Shown here piece by piece: positions 35,275 through 44,474 of a DNA stretch of 64,000 nucleotides. How positions within the stretch are numbered: the first letter of the stretch is position 1; each line of letters starts with the position of its first letter. The notes below the pieces were generated by a model. It was not told where the DNA came from. It was given only the letters and a program-made list of their open reading frames with translations, and searched no databases. The stretch comes from Pedobacter metabolipauper (GTDB lineage: Bacteria; Bacteroidota; Bacteroidia; Sphingobacteriales; Sphingobacteriaceae): contig NZ_SNYC01000005.1 in NCBI RefSeq assembly GCF_004362715.1, positions 1,781-65,780 on the forward strand, written 5' to 3'. The translations under genes were made by a program, and so were the position numbers.

Positions 35275-38200
35275 TTATAGATCTAGTTTTAACCCAAAAT
35301 TGAATACACGCTGAAGCGGATAAGCCAGTCCGTTGCCACCCATTTCCGGGTCCCATAGGTTGAAGGAACTGACCTTAAATAAGTTGGTACCACTCACATA
35401 CAATCTAAGCGCGTCCACTTTGATCCTCCTGGTAAAACTTTTGTTGAGGGTGTAACCCAGTTCTACCTGCTTTAAACGCAGGAATGAACCATTCCTTAAC
35501 CAATAGGTACTGGTCTGGGTGTTGTTATTCATTGCTGTTGTGCTTAAACGGGGCCAAAGGGCGTATACATTCTGGTTTTCTTCGGTCCAGTGACTATCGG
35601 CAATGGCCTGAAGCACTGCCTTTGGCGTTGTAATGTTACCAAATGGGGCGATCCCCTGGGTAGCATCGCCGGGCTGAGACGAAACCGGCGAAATGAACAG
35701 TGAAGTATTGGCTACACCGGAGAAAAAGAAAGAGAAGTCAAAATTTTTAAAGCCGGTAGATAAGCCGAACCCATAATTGATTTCTGGGGTGGTAGGATAA
35801 CCGATAGGCACCATATCATCTGCATTCACTTTTCCATCTCCGTTAACATCTACATACTTAATGTCTCCACCTCTTACTATAGATCCGAAGGACTGTTCCG
35901 GGCTGTTGGCAACTTCATCATCGTCTACAAACAATCGCTCTGCAATATAGCCGCGCTGCTGACTGGAGGCAAGTCCGATCCTGCTCAGGTATGGATACGT
36001 GTAATAAGGTTCTTCATATTCAATATATTTACCCTGGGCAATGGTAAATGTACCTCTTCCCTGAAACCAAAGATCGCCGTTCACGATCTTGTTGAAGGAA
36101 GCTTCCATATCCAGACCCTGACTTCTGTATTTACCAAGGTTTACCAATGGTGAATTGACCAGCCCCAGTGAAGATGGCAGTGATGCCCGCGACTGTACAA
36201 TGTCTTTACGGTCCTGACGATAAACATCAGCAGTAACGGTTAGTGCACCTTTGAACATTCCAAGATCTACACCTAAGTTTGTCTGTCTGGAGCGCTCCCA
36301 GCGCACTGTAGGATTCTCATAGCGGTTGGTAGAGATCCCGTTAACCGTTGTCAGGTTTCCAGGTGTACCGAACGAGAAACCGAAGTTGGGATTGTTCAGG
36401 TTAACATCTGACAGGTAGAAAAAACGTTCATCGGAGATGGCATCGTTTCCGACCATACCATGGGTTAGCCTTAACCTTAAGGTATTGATCAGGTCTTTAA
36501 CCGGCTCCATGAACTTCTCATTGTTGATGGTCCAGGCCAGGCCTCCTGAGGGGAAGAAACCCCATCTGTATTTATCTGAGAAGCGTTCAGAGCCATTGTA
36601 ACCAAATGCAAACTGCGCATGGAAACGGTTATCATAAGCGTAGGTAAAGCTTCCGGAAAAACTAACGTTCCTGAACGGCAGGGTATTTAACAGGGTGAAA
36701 TTATCATCACTCGGCTGGGTAATGTTGTTTCTAAGGGTATTGATGACCATACCGGTTACACCATGTTTGTTGAAGGTACGGTTATAAGAAAAGGCATTTT
36801 CCATGTAGAACAACGCAACCAGTCCTCTTCCGCTTGGCTCAAAATTCAGGGTTTCTGTTCCTGTATTCGGGTTAAGGTTGGTATAGGTATATGCTCCCGT
36901 ATTTGGATCTATCGCACCGGGGGTATAGTAAAAAGGATTGTACTGTCTTACAATACGGTATTCTGATTTGCGTGTTAGGTTGGCCAGACTCCGGAAGCTG
37001 AATCCTTCGGTAATAAAGGAAGACAGGTCCTGTCTTAGTTCTACCTGGGCCTGCATGTTGTTTGAATTGCGTTCCTGGTAACCCCTTACGACATTGGCAT
37101 AAGGATTCCTGAAGGTTCCATTGCTGAAATTACCAAACATCGGATGATCGATATAACTTTGCTGGGGACCAGGGGTATACACGGGCTGAAACATAACCGG
37201 GTTAGATGTTAGTGCCTGTGCATAGGCTTCACTGCCAGTTACCGGCGGACCAGAATAGATTTGGAAGTTACCGATGGTCCTTACCATTAGCTGTGTAGAC
37301 TTAGTCAGGTTAAAGTTGATGTTGCTTCTTAAGTTATAAGTTTTAAAATCTACATTGGTGTTGAAGTTATTGATCGGATTTACCTTTAAAAGTCCATTGT
37401 CCTGGGTTAGGCTACCGCTTACGGCGTAGGTAGCCAGATTCCCTCCCCCGCTGATGCTGAGGCTATAATTTTGTGTAGTGGTATGATCTTTAGTCAGCAT
37501 ATCCAGCCAGTTTACTGCTGGATACAGGAGTGGATTGGCACCGGCTGCTGTCATCGCGATCTTCTCATCCGAATAAAAGGGAACATCTGGCTGACGCGTC
37601 ATGATCGCTTCATTGCTCATTTTCATAAAGGTTACCGGATCTGCGATCTGTAAGTCTTGTGTAGCCACCGAAAGCCTTTGTTCAGCACGAAAGCTTAGCC
37701 TTGCCGGACCGGAAGTTCCTTGTTTTGTGGTGACTACGATCACTCCATTTGCGCCCCTTGATCCGTATACGGCCGATGAGGTTGCATCTTTCAGAATAGA
37801 AAAACTTGCGATATCATCTGGCGGGATCCTTGCCAGTTCATCTGTGGTGACCTCCATATTATCGATCAGGATCAATGGTTTCTTGTTGACCCCAAAAGAA
37901 CCTACTCCACGGATAAAGAAATCGGCATTGTCCAATCCTGGCTCCCCGCTTCTCTGAAATGAAACGAGTCCGCCAATCCTGCCCTGCAATGCAGCGGTAA
38001 GGTTACTGGATGGGATCTTGAGGTCTTTTGGAGAAATGCTGCTTACGGCCCCGATTAAGTCACTCTTCCTTTGAAGATTTCCAAAGGCGGTTACCACAAC
38101 CTCATCCAGAACGTCATCAGATTCCCTCAAGGTAACATTGATGATCCTGTTCTTGCCTACCGGGACTTCCTGTACCTTAAAACTAATCATGGAAAAGACC

Positions 38201-38748
38201 AGTGTGGAACCATCGGGAACGCTCAGGATATAGCGGCCGTTTAAATCCGTTGCTGTTCCAATACTGGGTTTACTCTTTACGGTAACCGATACCCCCGGTA
38301 AGATCGCTCCGGTGGTATCTTTCACGATTCCGGAAACCTGAATGTCCTGCTGCACTACGGGTGCCGGTACCGGAACTGCGGGTGCTGTTCCTTTTTTTAT
38401 GACAATTATATTTTCATTTAGTGTCCAGCTGAGGTTTTGTCCTTTAAAGAACTTATCCAGCACCGCTTTAATATCGGCCTGCTTAAAATTTACATCCAGC
38501 ACGGGTGCATGATCTATCAGATCGCCATCGCAAACTACCTGGTAAGAAGTTTGCCTGGTTATTTCTTTAAATACGGTCTTAATGGATGCGCTTTTTTGGT
38601 TAAATGTAATTTTCTGAGCAAAACCGGCTGCACTGATCTTAAGACAGAGCACAACGATTAGAAAAAAAGTTACTTTCATTATACGCGAGATTTGATAATT
38701 AGGCATAAAGAGGACAAAGTCCTGCCTAATAAATTCGTGAAAATTCAT
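35275..38748 (-). CDS. SusC-type TonB-dependent transporter with N-terminal STN signalling domain (PUL2)
   Basis: 1157 residues. The true start may be the ATG at 38679 (MKVTFFLIVVLCLKISAAGFA signal); upstream residues look non-coding. An STN secretin/TonB N-terminal domain follows (~45-120 of the long form: KITFNQKSASIKTVFKEITRQTSYQVV...FKGQNLSWTLNENIIVIKKG), which in FecA-like systems contacts FecR. Then the carboxypeptidase-like domain, plug (RGVGSFGVNKKPLILIDNMEV, SFSILKDATSSAVYGSRGANGVIVVTTKQG) and barrel. It fits signalling through FecR and the ECF sigma factor, and couples import to transcription. Confidence 0.94.
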   Translation of the reverse strand: MNFHEFIRQDFVLFMPNYQISRIMKVTFFLIVVLCLKISAAGFAQKITFNQKSASIKTVFKEITRQTSYQVVCDGDLIDHAPVLDVNFKQADIKAVLDKFFKGQNLSWTLNENIIVIKKGTAPAVPVPAPVVQQDIQVSGIVKDTTGAILPGVSVTVKSKPSIGTATDLNGRYILSVPDGSTLVFSMISFKVQEVPVGKNRIINVTLRESDDVLDEVVVTAFGNLQRKSDLIGAVSSISPKDLKIPSSNLTAALQGRIGGLVSFQRSGEPGLDNADFFIRGVGSFGVNKKPLILIDNMEVTTDELARIPPDDIASFSILKDATSSAVYGSRGANGVIVVTTKQGTSGPARLSFRAEQRLSVATQDLQIADPVTFMKMSNEAIMTRQPDVPFYSDEKIAMTAAGANPLLYPAVNWLDMLTKDHTTTQNYSLSISGGGNLATYAVSGSLTQDNGLLKVNPINNFNTNVDFKTYNLRSNINFNLTKSTQLMVRTIGNFQIYSGPPVTGSEAYAQALTSNPVMFQPVYTPGPQQSYIDHPMFGNFSNGTFRNPYANVVRGYQERNSNNMQAQVELRQDLSSFITEGFSFRSLANLTRKSEYRIVRQYNPFYYTPGAIDPNTGAYTYTNLNPNTGTETLNFEPSGRGLVALFYMENAFSYNRTFNKHGVTGMVINTLRNNITQPSDDNFTLLNTLPFRNVSFSGSFTYAYDNRFHAQFAFGYNGSERFSDKYRWGFFPSGGLAWTINNEKFMEPVKDLINTLRLRLTHGMVGNDAISDERFFYLSDVNLNNPNFGFSFGTPGNLTTVNGISTNRYENPTVRWERSRQTNLGVDLGMFKGALTVTADVYRQDRKDIVQSRASLPSSLGLVNSPLVNLGKYRSQGLDMEASFNKIVNGDLWFQGRGTFTIAQGKYIEYEEPYYTYPYLSRIGLASSQQRGYIAERLFVDDDEVANSPEQSFGSIVRGGDIKYVDVNGDGKVNADDMVPIGYPTTPEINYGFGLSTGFKNFDFSFFFSGVANTSLFISPVSSQPGDATQGIAPFGNITTPKAVLQAIADSHWTEENQNVYALWPRLSTTAMNNNTQTSTYWLRNGSFLRLKQVELGYTLNKSFTRRIKVDALRLYVSGTNLFKVSSFNLWDPEMGGNGLAYPLQRVFNFGLKLDL

Positions 38749-38813
38749 ACATTTGGTTATTTGGTTTATTTCTCTGTTGTAACTGGAGTTATTTCGTTTG
38801 GTAAACTGATGTA

Positions 38814-38846
38814 AATACCGGGGGTGTTTCGAGCACCTCTGGTATT
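38814..38846. terminator. Hairpin between fecR and susC
   Basis: AATACC (38814-38819) pairs with GGTATT (38841-38846), and GGTG pairs with CACC inside, with two mismatched positions; loop about TTTCGAG. It sits 21 bp past the fecR stop and 66 bp before susC. T-rich sequence follows only on the plus strand. It may attenuate or process the fecR-susCD mRNA. Confidence 0.5.
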
Positions 38847-38866
38847 ATTTTTATTTTGAAGTAGCA

Positions 38867-39973
38867 CTATTTCATCACAATGATCCTCCTTCCTGCTACT
38901 TTAAAGTGTATATCGCCGGTTAGCTCCAGTATTTCCAGTACTTTAGAGATTTCACTAAACCTGGTCATTGAGCCCCATACTTTTTTATCACTTACATTAT
39001 CTTCATATACAATTTCTACGTTGTACCATCTGGCCACTTGTCTCATGCAATTCTCAATGGGTTCATTTTCAAAAAAGAACAGGTTATTTTTCCAGGCCAC
39101 TTCGGTCTGTACGTCAACATTTGCTACGCGAAAGTTCTCTGCGCGATGTCCTGTAATGGCCTGCTCTCCAGGTTTCAGCAATACTTGCGTGGCGCCTTTT
39201 AACAGTATGCTCCCCTCTAACAGCGTTGTACGGATCTGTGGCTCATCTTCATAACTATTGACGTTAAAACGTGTTCCCAATACCTGTACGGTCTGCTTGC
39301 CAGAGACTACGCGAAATGGTTTTTTTGCATCTTTGGCCACTTCAAAATAGGCTTCACCCTCCAATTCAACCCTGCGTTCGGTTTCGGAAAAGATAATGGG
39401 AAATTTAATTTTAGAGGCGGCGTTTAGGGTTACCAATGTTCCGTCTGGCAGTGCGATATCATACCGACCGCCATTGGGGGTCTTTATGGTATTGTAGGCA
39501 TCTACGGATTTACCGGTTGCCGTATTGACATAGACCAGTTTACCATCGGCAGTTTTGCTGACCTTTACCCCATGCTGGTTGATGGTACCCATCTTTGTGG
39601 CTGTATCCAGCAGCACAGTGGTTCCATCTGAGAGTGTAAGCGTTGCCTGATTTCTTCCAGGTACGATCTTGGCAGCCGCAAGCTCAATGGCATTCCCTTC
39701 TGATGAGTTTTTTTTTATGAAATAAAACGAAATTCCCATCGCTAAAACCAATATGGCGGCGGTACAGATGCGAATAAATAATTTACCAGACTGAGGCCGC
39801 CCGGGCAGTGCTGACCTGATCAGCGACAGATCTTCCAGAAATTCCTTCTCCGAAAGATCAAAAGCACCTGGTTTCCAGTTAAGGTACCAGCGCTCTATAT
39901 ACGCCTGCTCCTTTTCTGTGCATTCACCCCGTTCGTACCTTTCCAATAATTCCTGTAATTCCCTTTTTTCCAT
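38867..39973 (-). CDS. FecR-family anti-sigma factor (PUL2)
   Basis: 368 residues. The cytoplasmic N-terminus (1-60, including ELQELLERYERGECTEKEQAYIERW) should bind the sigma factor; a membrane helix lies at ~66-86 (LFIRICTAAILVLAMGISFYFIKK); the periplasmic FecR domain is ~165-265 (VKTPNGGRYDIALPDGTLVTLNAAS... EGEAYFEVAKDAKKPFRVVSGKQTVQVLGTRFNVNSY); the C-terminal DUF4974-like domain (~295-365) should touch the STN domain of SusC. It is separated from its sigma gene by a GH2 gene. The ECF-type motif at 40008-40037 lies just upstream. Confidence 0.94.
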   Translation of the reverse strand: MEKRELQELLERYERGECTEKEQAYIERWYLNWKPGAFDLSEKEFLEDLSLIRSALPGRPQSGKLFIRICTAAILVLAMGISFYFIKKNSSEGNAIELAAAKIVPGRNQATLTLSDGTTVLLDTATKMGTINQHGVKVSKTADGKLVYVNTATGKSVDAYNTIKTPNGGRYDIALPDGTLVTLNAASKIKFPIIFSETERRVELEGEAYFEVAKDAKKPFRVVSGKQTVQVLGTRFNVNSYEDEPQIRTTLLEGSILLKGATQVLLKPGEQAITGHRAENFRVANVDVQTEVAWKNNLFFFENEPIENCMRQVARWYNVEIVYEDNVSDKKVWGSMTRFSEISKVLEILELTGDIHFKVAGRRIIVMK

Positions 39974-40007
39974 AATTACCTGACGATATGAATTCGCTTA
40001 CGATAGA

Positions 40008-40037
40008 AAGACGAGCAACTGCCGCCGATAGAGTAGA
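40008..40037 (-). promoter_or_regulatory. Candidate ECF promoter, copy A (fecR)
   Basis: On the minus strand: TCTACTCTAT (40037-40028), a 13-bp spacer, TCGTCTT (40014-40008). It is one of three copies with identical spacing in this window. The last base of the TCGTCTT part lies 35 bp upstream of the fecR start, which fits a -10 element followed by a leader of about 25 nt. The CGTC core is common in ECF -10 elements. The link to the sigma factor at 42838-43428 is inferred. Confidence 0.6.
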
Positions 40038-40053
40038 TAAATATTCAATTATT

Positions 40054-42774
40054 TTATTTTTGCAGGATCACCTCCTGATCTGCACCATTAAATCCTCCGG
40101 TAAACAACCTGATCACCTTGTTTTGGATCAGATCTGCAGGAATCTCGATTTGTACCATTTTCTGTTCGCCCGGCAGCAGATTAAAAAAGTTATCGCTGTA
40201 AAATGCAGGCTTAATACTTTTCCCATCCTGGTCTGCCAGCCTGAGCTGGGTAAAGAACGACAGGGAAGTGCCGGTATTTTTCACATTGGCTTTGATGGTT
40301 ATTTTTTCTGCTGACCTGGTTTGACTGGCCTGTGTATTAAGGGTTGTTTTATTTAACTGGTTGATTTCCTGGAATCCGGATACTGCAGGACCTGTCATGG
40401 TCCATGCCCCTTTGTATTCGTCATTTGAGCGCCAATAGAATGCATCAGCAACGAACTTGCCTGAATTATCTGTAAGCACCAGCTTGATGAAATGTACCTG
40501 TGTGATATTTTTTGGAAAGGTTATTTTAAATACATCCTTATTCAGTCCGTCAGCGGGGATGTTGATGGTACTGTCCATGGTTAGCATTTCCTTACTATCC
40601 ATGTTATACACGGTCGCCTTCAGTTTATATCCTTTAAAGGCACGTCTGTAATCGTTATATACTGAAACGGTATTTTTGAAGTAATCGAATTGCGGATGCA
40701 GCGGGGCCAGGCCGTTTTGAGTGTAATACAAGCCTGCAGTGGGTTCTAAAAACCAGTCGTAAAACCTTGCTGAAGTTTGTGGAACAGGGCTGTTGTGGTA
40801 CCAAAATAAAAGGCCGGAGGCAAACCTGTCCCCATAGCCAAATTTATTATAATTCCATACTTCCCAGATCGCCCTGAAGTTCATAGCCCCAACAAACTGT
40901 GCCTTTTTAGCATAATCGTCAAGCGATCCGGGCTTTCCAAATTGCTCCACGGCTTCTCTGTATTTGGTTGTCATTTGATGAAAACCACCTCCATCCAGAT
41001 AGCTCCATACGGCATTATTAGCGGGCCAAAGATCCTTCTCCGGCATCAGTTCCTTTAATGAAGATAGTATGGGCAGTATTGGTGCCCCATATTCTGGATT
41101 AAAACCATCGACCCTGCTTCCTCTCTTAGATGCGGTATTTTCGAAATACTGCATTGGATTTTCATATTTATATGGACTACCATCATGAATTCCGCAGCAT
41201 TCGGATTGTGGTTGATACCCTTTTGTGGGATCCAGCCTGTGAATGAGTTCGGCTGCCCCCTTTATTTCTGTTGATTCATTTGCTGATACATAATACGCAG
41301 AGGAAGCATGGTTTCTGATCCTTTTCACCGTACTTTCCAGGTTTGCAAAGTACAATGCAGTATCTGTAGGGAAACGGGTATCTCCAGTTATCCAGAATTC
41401 ACTCCAAACCAATATTCCGAATTCATCACACAACTGGTAAAAATAATCAGACTCTGCGATGCCCCCACCCCACAACCTTAAAAAATTAATACCTGCCTGC
41501 CGGGTGTATCTCAATTCTGCGTAAGTACGGCTCACTGAATTCCTTAGCATCGCTTCCGGCACCCAGTTGGATCCGCGGATGAAAACCGGATGCCCGTTTA
41601 CGAGGAACCTTCTTGATCGGTCAGGGGTTTGTTGATCTGTGCTGATTTCGCGGATACCAAAGCGCGTGGAAGCTACTGTACCCGCACTCGACGCGCCATC
41701 TGCAGTAAATTTCAAATCCAGGCGATAGAGGTGCTGGTTGCCTTTATTAAGGGGCCACCAAAGTTTCGGTACCCTGATGCGAAGCTGTTTAAACTCGTTT
41801 GGCGTTAGTGTAATTGATCTTCTTTCACCGGCCTTTAAGGTAACTGCTTTGCTAAAACTGATTCCAGCATCTTTAACCTGAACAGACAAAACCCCTCTTT
41901 GCTGCCTGTTGGTGCTGTTAACCAGATCCAACTTTATTGTTTCTTCGGCAGAGGTGGTGTCTGGCAAGGGGAGCTTGGACATTACAAAAACATGCTCGAT
42001 TAAAACCGGGCCGCTGGCAAAAAGTTCTACCTCTCTCCAGATACCGGTGTTTCTATCGCGGATGCCATCGGGAGCGGTAAAGTCCCAGCCAACAGACATC
42101 AGCATGCTCACATTTTTACCCATCTCTCCATCACCACCGTTGGCATTTTCACCAACTGCACCTGCCCTCACGTTTTTAGAGCGGTTGCTTGAGCCTGGTA
42201 TATCTACAGGTTTTACTTTAACGGCCAGGATGTTCTTGCCCTTACGGTTTGCCAATTCTGTAATATCAAACTGCCGGGAATTGAACATGCCAGCCATGGT
42301 GCCAATATTTTTACCATTGAGCCATATTTCAGACCTATAATTGATGCCGTTAAATTTCAACCATATTTTCTTATCGCGAAAGTTGGCCGGGATATCAAAT
42401 TCTGTTCTAAACCAATAATGGTAAAATTCTACACCTGCATCATTCAGATCCGGTATGATTCCCCGCTCCTTTCTATTGTTATCGCCGAAATACGGATCTG
42501 GGTAGACCTTATTGGCGACCAGGCTATTTAAAACAGTTCCTGGCACAACAGCGGGCATCCAGTCTGCTGCAGTATATCCGGCAGATGATAACTTTTCCGG
42601 GCTCACTTGTATTTCACTTACTTTCTTAAATTTCCAGGAGTAATTTGTTTTGGAGATATGATCCGCACTCAGAAATACAGATTGGCTGGATGATCTTGTA
42701 CTTAAAGATCCGTGTTGTGCGAAAACAAATGCTGTGCAGCAAATAAAAAAAAGAGAAAAGTATACAAATTTCAT
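40054..42774 (-). CDS. Secreted glycoside hydrolase family 2 (beta-mannosidase/exo-glucosaminidase-like)
   Basis: 906 residues from ATG 42774 (signal MKFVYFSLFFICCTAFVFAQ). GH2 jelly-roll at ~50-235 (FRTEFDIPANFRDKKIWLKFNGINYRSEIWLNGKNIG), Ig domain, then the TIM barrel (FIRGSNWVPEAML, INFLRLWGGGIAESDYFYQLCDEFGILVWSEFW). Acid/base Glu500 in SANES and nucleophile Glu561 in NPEYG. C-terminal Ig domains follow. The layout matches exo-beta-mannosidase or exo-glucosaminidase (CsxA-like) GH2, specificity uncertain. Copy B of the ECF-type motif lies just upstream. Confidence 0.87.
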   Translation of the reverse strand: MKFVYFSLFFICCTAFVFAQHGSLSTRSSSQSVFLSADHISKTNYSWKFKKVSEIQVSPEKLSSAGYTAADWMPAVVPGTVLNSLVANKVYPDPYFGDNNRKERGIIPDLNDAGVEFYHYWFRTEFDIPANFRDKKIWLKFNGINYRSEIWLNGKNIGTMAGMFNSRQFDITELANRKGKNILAVKVKPVDIPGSSNRSKNVRAGAVGENANGGDGEMGKNVSMLMSVGWDFTAPDGIRDRNTGIWREVELFASGPVLIEHVFVMSKLPLPDTTSAEETIKLDLVNSTNRQQRGVLSVQVKDAGISFSKAVTLKAGERRSITLTPNEFKQLRIRVPKLWWPLNKGNQHLYRLDLKFTADGASSAGTVASTRFGIREISTDQQTPDRSRRFLVNGHPVFIRGSNWVPEAMLRNSVSRTYAELRYTRQAGINFLRLWGGGIAESDYFYQLCDEFGILVWSEFWITGDTRFPTDTALYFANLESTVKRIRNHASSAYYVSANESTEIKGAAELIHRLDPTKGYQPQSECCGIHDGSPYKYENPMQYFENTASKRGSRVDGFNPEYGAPILPILSSLKELMPEKDLWPANNAVWSYLDGGGFHQMTTKYREAVEQFGKPGSLDDYAKKAQFVGAMNFRAIWEVWNYNKFGYGDRFASGLLFWYHNSPVPQTSARFYDWFLEPTAGLYYTQNGLAPLHPQFDYFKNTVSVYNDYRRAFKGYKLKATVYNMDSKEMLTMDSTINIPADGLNKDVFKITFPKNITQVHFIKLVLTDNSGKFVADAFYWRSNDEYKGAWTMTGPAVSGFQEINQLNKTTLNTQASQTRSAEKITIKANVKNTGTSLSFFTQLRLADQDGKSIKPAFYSDNFFNLLPGEQKMVQIEIPADLIQNKVIRLFTGGFNGADQEVILQK

Positions 42775-42800
42775 ATCGTTGGTTATTGTCAATCATCATC

Positions 42801-42830
42801 AAGACGATTAACACGAACGTATAGAGTAGA
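42801..42830 (-). promoter_or_regulatory. Candidate ECF promoter, copy B (GH2)
   Basis: Minus strand TCTACTCTAT (42830-42821), 13-bp spacer, TCGTCTT (42807-42801). It lies between the sigma gene stop (42838) and the GH2 start (42774), so the leader would be about 20 nt. The 30-bp architecture is the same as copies A and C, while the spacer sequences are unrelated, which argues for functional conservation rather than recent copying. Confidence 0.62.
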
Positions 42831-42837
42831 AGAATAG

Positions 42838-43428
42838 TTAAAATATCAGCATTAAAAACCTGGATAGTTTAGGTTTTAATATTTTTAATGCGTTATTGAT
42901 CTGTTTTCTGACGGTTAGCTCAGAGATCTCTAGTTTATCAGAAATTTCCTTGTGGCTGAGGTAGCCTTTCCTGCTGAGGTTAAAAACAATTTTCATCTTT
43001 TCGGGCAGGGCTTCTATCTCTTTATTGATCAGCCTGTGGAGGTCACTTTGTCTCACTGCATGGTCTGTATTACCTGTAGCGGATTCCCAATCTTCATCTA
43101 AAGAATTTGCATACATGATTTCGCGTTTTTTACGCATCACCAGATCGATTATGCGGTTTCTAACTGCCTTATACAAATAAGAAGAAAGCGCAGTTTTTAT
43201 GGTCATCTGGTCCCGCTTAACCCACAAGGTGGTAAACAATTCATGAATGAGGTCTCTTGCTTCGTCCCTGTCCTTTAAACGACGGTAAGCATGAATATAC
43301 AACAGCCCGCTATACCTGTTATATATTTCAGTATAGGCACCGTGGTCACCGTTACAGAGTAACGCAAACAATTCATCGTCTGAGTACAGTTGATAGCTAG
43401 GCATATTTGGATGAACTAAGATATACAT
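42838..43428 (-). CDS. ECF RNA polymerase sigma factor (PUL2)
   Basis: 196 residues from ATG 43428; ATG 43404 (MPSYQLYSDDELFALL) is also plausible. Region 2: FALLCNGDHGAYTEIYNRYSGLLYIHAYRRLKDRDEARDLIHELFTTLWVKRD and SYLYKAVRNRIID. Region 4: IEALPEKMKIVFNLSRKGYLSHKEISDKLEISELTVRKQINNALKILK. This is the Bacteroidota FecI-like ECF group that pairs with FecR and an STN-type SusC. Its likely promoter motif occurs three times nearby. It may also be reached by transcription from the dehydrogenase/isomerase genes upstream. Confidence 0.93.
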   Translation of the reverse strand: MYILVHPNMPSYQLYSDDELFALLCNGDHGAYTEIYNRYSGLLYIHAYRRLKDRDEARDLIHELFTTLWVKRDQMTIKTALSSYLYKAVRNRIIDLVMRKKREIMYANSLDEDWESATGNTDHAVRQSDLHRLINKEIEALPEKMKIVFNLSRKGYLSHKEISDKLEISELTVRKQINNALKILKPKLSRFLMLIF

Positions 43429-43481
43429 TTTTAGCAAACCCAATTATATCATTGTTGTAATTTATTATTATATATGTTTAC

Positions 43482-43530
43482 GTAGCTAAATAATTACGCA
43501 ATGAATTTAAGAAGCGGCATATTTCAGGCT
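43482..43530 (+). pseudogene. Relic of an arsR start with its operator
   Basis: GTAGCTAAATAATTAC (43482-43497) resembles the two operators of the arsR gene at 47416, and it stands exactly 3 bp before an ATG at 43501, as there. The next codons give MNLRSGIFQA against [10 protein letters not shown] of the intact ArsR, with ATGAATTTAAGAAG identical in DNA. Similarity ends near 43530, just before the isomerase stop codon on the other strand. It is a truncated 5' end with no remaining domain. Confidence 0.65.
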
Positions 43531-43537
43531 TTCCATT

Positions 43538-44461
43538 TTATTTTTTGTACTGTTCCAGAATTTTCTCAAGCAAAGCCCTGGTCTTTCTAATGCCTTCTTC
43601 TTCCGAAAAACCATTTCCCTCCCATTCAATTCCTACTATCCCCCTGAATTTTGCGTCATGAATGATCTTGAACATACGTGTATAGTCGATATCCGGCTCA
43701 TTGCCCTGCTCATCAAACCTGAAGGTCTTTGCGCTGATGCCTTTAGCAAAAGGCATCAGTTCTTTTACACCCTGATAAATGTCATATTGCTGAGTATCGC
43801 TGATCTTAAAATTTCCAAAATCTGGCAGGGTACCGCAATACGGACTGTTTACACCTTTCATCACATCAGATAACCATTTACCATTGGACGAGTAACTGCC
43901 ATGGTTTTCTACAACGATGTTGATCTTATTCTTCTTCCCGTATTCTGTTAGCCGGCCGAGTCCGTCAATCACTGCCGTTTTCACATCACTTTCCGGGCCT
44001 TTCCCTAAAGCATTAACCCTTAACGTAAGGCAGCCCAGTGTTTTTGCTGCATCTACCCATTTATAATGGTTCTCCACCGCTTTGATCCGCTCCTTTTCAT
44101 CCAGGTTACCTAAATCACCTTCATGATCTACCATGATCAGGTGGTTCTGTATCCCTTCATTTTTGGTTATGGTCAGCAATTCCCTGAGATAGGCCTGATC
44201 GGTTTCTTTGTTGTTGAAAAAACGACTTACATATTCTACGATATCAATTCCAAAGTCCTTTTTGGCTTTTAGCGGAAATTCCAAATTGGTCATCTTTCCA
44301 GCAAATAATGCCTTGTGGAAAGAATACTGTGCGAGGGAGATTCGGAAGAAGTCTTTTTTTTCCATTGCCAATACATCTAATGGTAATATAGTGCTCATAC
44401 TTGTTGCTGCAGTGATTAAGCTCATATCCCTGATAAAGCTTCTGCGGTCCTGTATTTTCAT
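43538..44461 (-). CDS. Tat-exported sugar phosphate isomerase/epimerase (xylose isomerase-like TIM barrel)
   Basis: 307 residues. A twin-arginine signal at the N-terminus (DRRSFIRDMSLITAATSM). The TIM barrel (AP endonuclease 2 superfamily) shows ISLAQYSFHKALF, GIDIVEYVSRFF, NIVVENHGSYSS with a metal Glu, GTLPDFGNF, KGISAKTFRFD and IVGIEWEGNG; these Glu, Asp and His positions fit a divalent metal site. The likely job is isomerising or epimerising a (keto)sugar in the periplasm. It lies 13 bp after the PQQ dehydrogenase fusion gene, pointing to a two-step periplasmic sugar oxidation. Confidence 0.85.
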   Translation of the reverse strand: MKIQDRRSFIRDMSLITAATSMSTILPLDVLAMEKKDFFRISLAQYSFHKALFAGKMTNLEFPLKAKKDFGIDIVEYVSRFFNNKETDQAYLRELLTITKNEGIQNHLIMVDHEGDLGNLDEKERIKAVENHYKWVDAAKTLGCLTLRVNALGKGPESDVKTAVIDGLGRLTEYGKKNKINIVVENHGSYSSNGKWLSDVMKGVNSPYCGTLPDFGNFKISDTQQYDIYQGVKELMPFAKGISAKTFRFDEQGNEPDIDYTRMFKIIHDAKFRGIVGIEWEGNGFSEEEGIRKTRALLEKILEQYKK

Positions 44462-44474
44462 AATTTTAATATTA

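Noticed and set aside
38679-38748. The first 23 codons of the PUL2 SusC frame as real protein
   Set aside because: They precede a perfect signal peptide at 38679, so the upstream part is probably leader, although the longer frame is kept in the coordinates.
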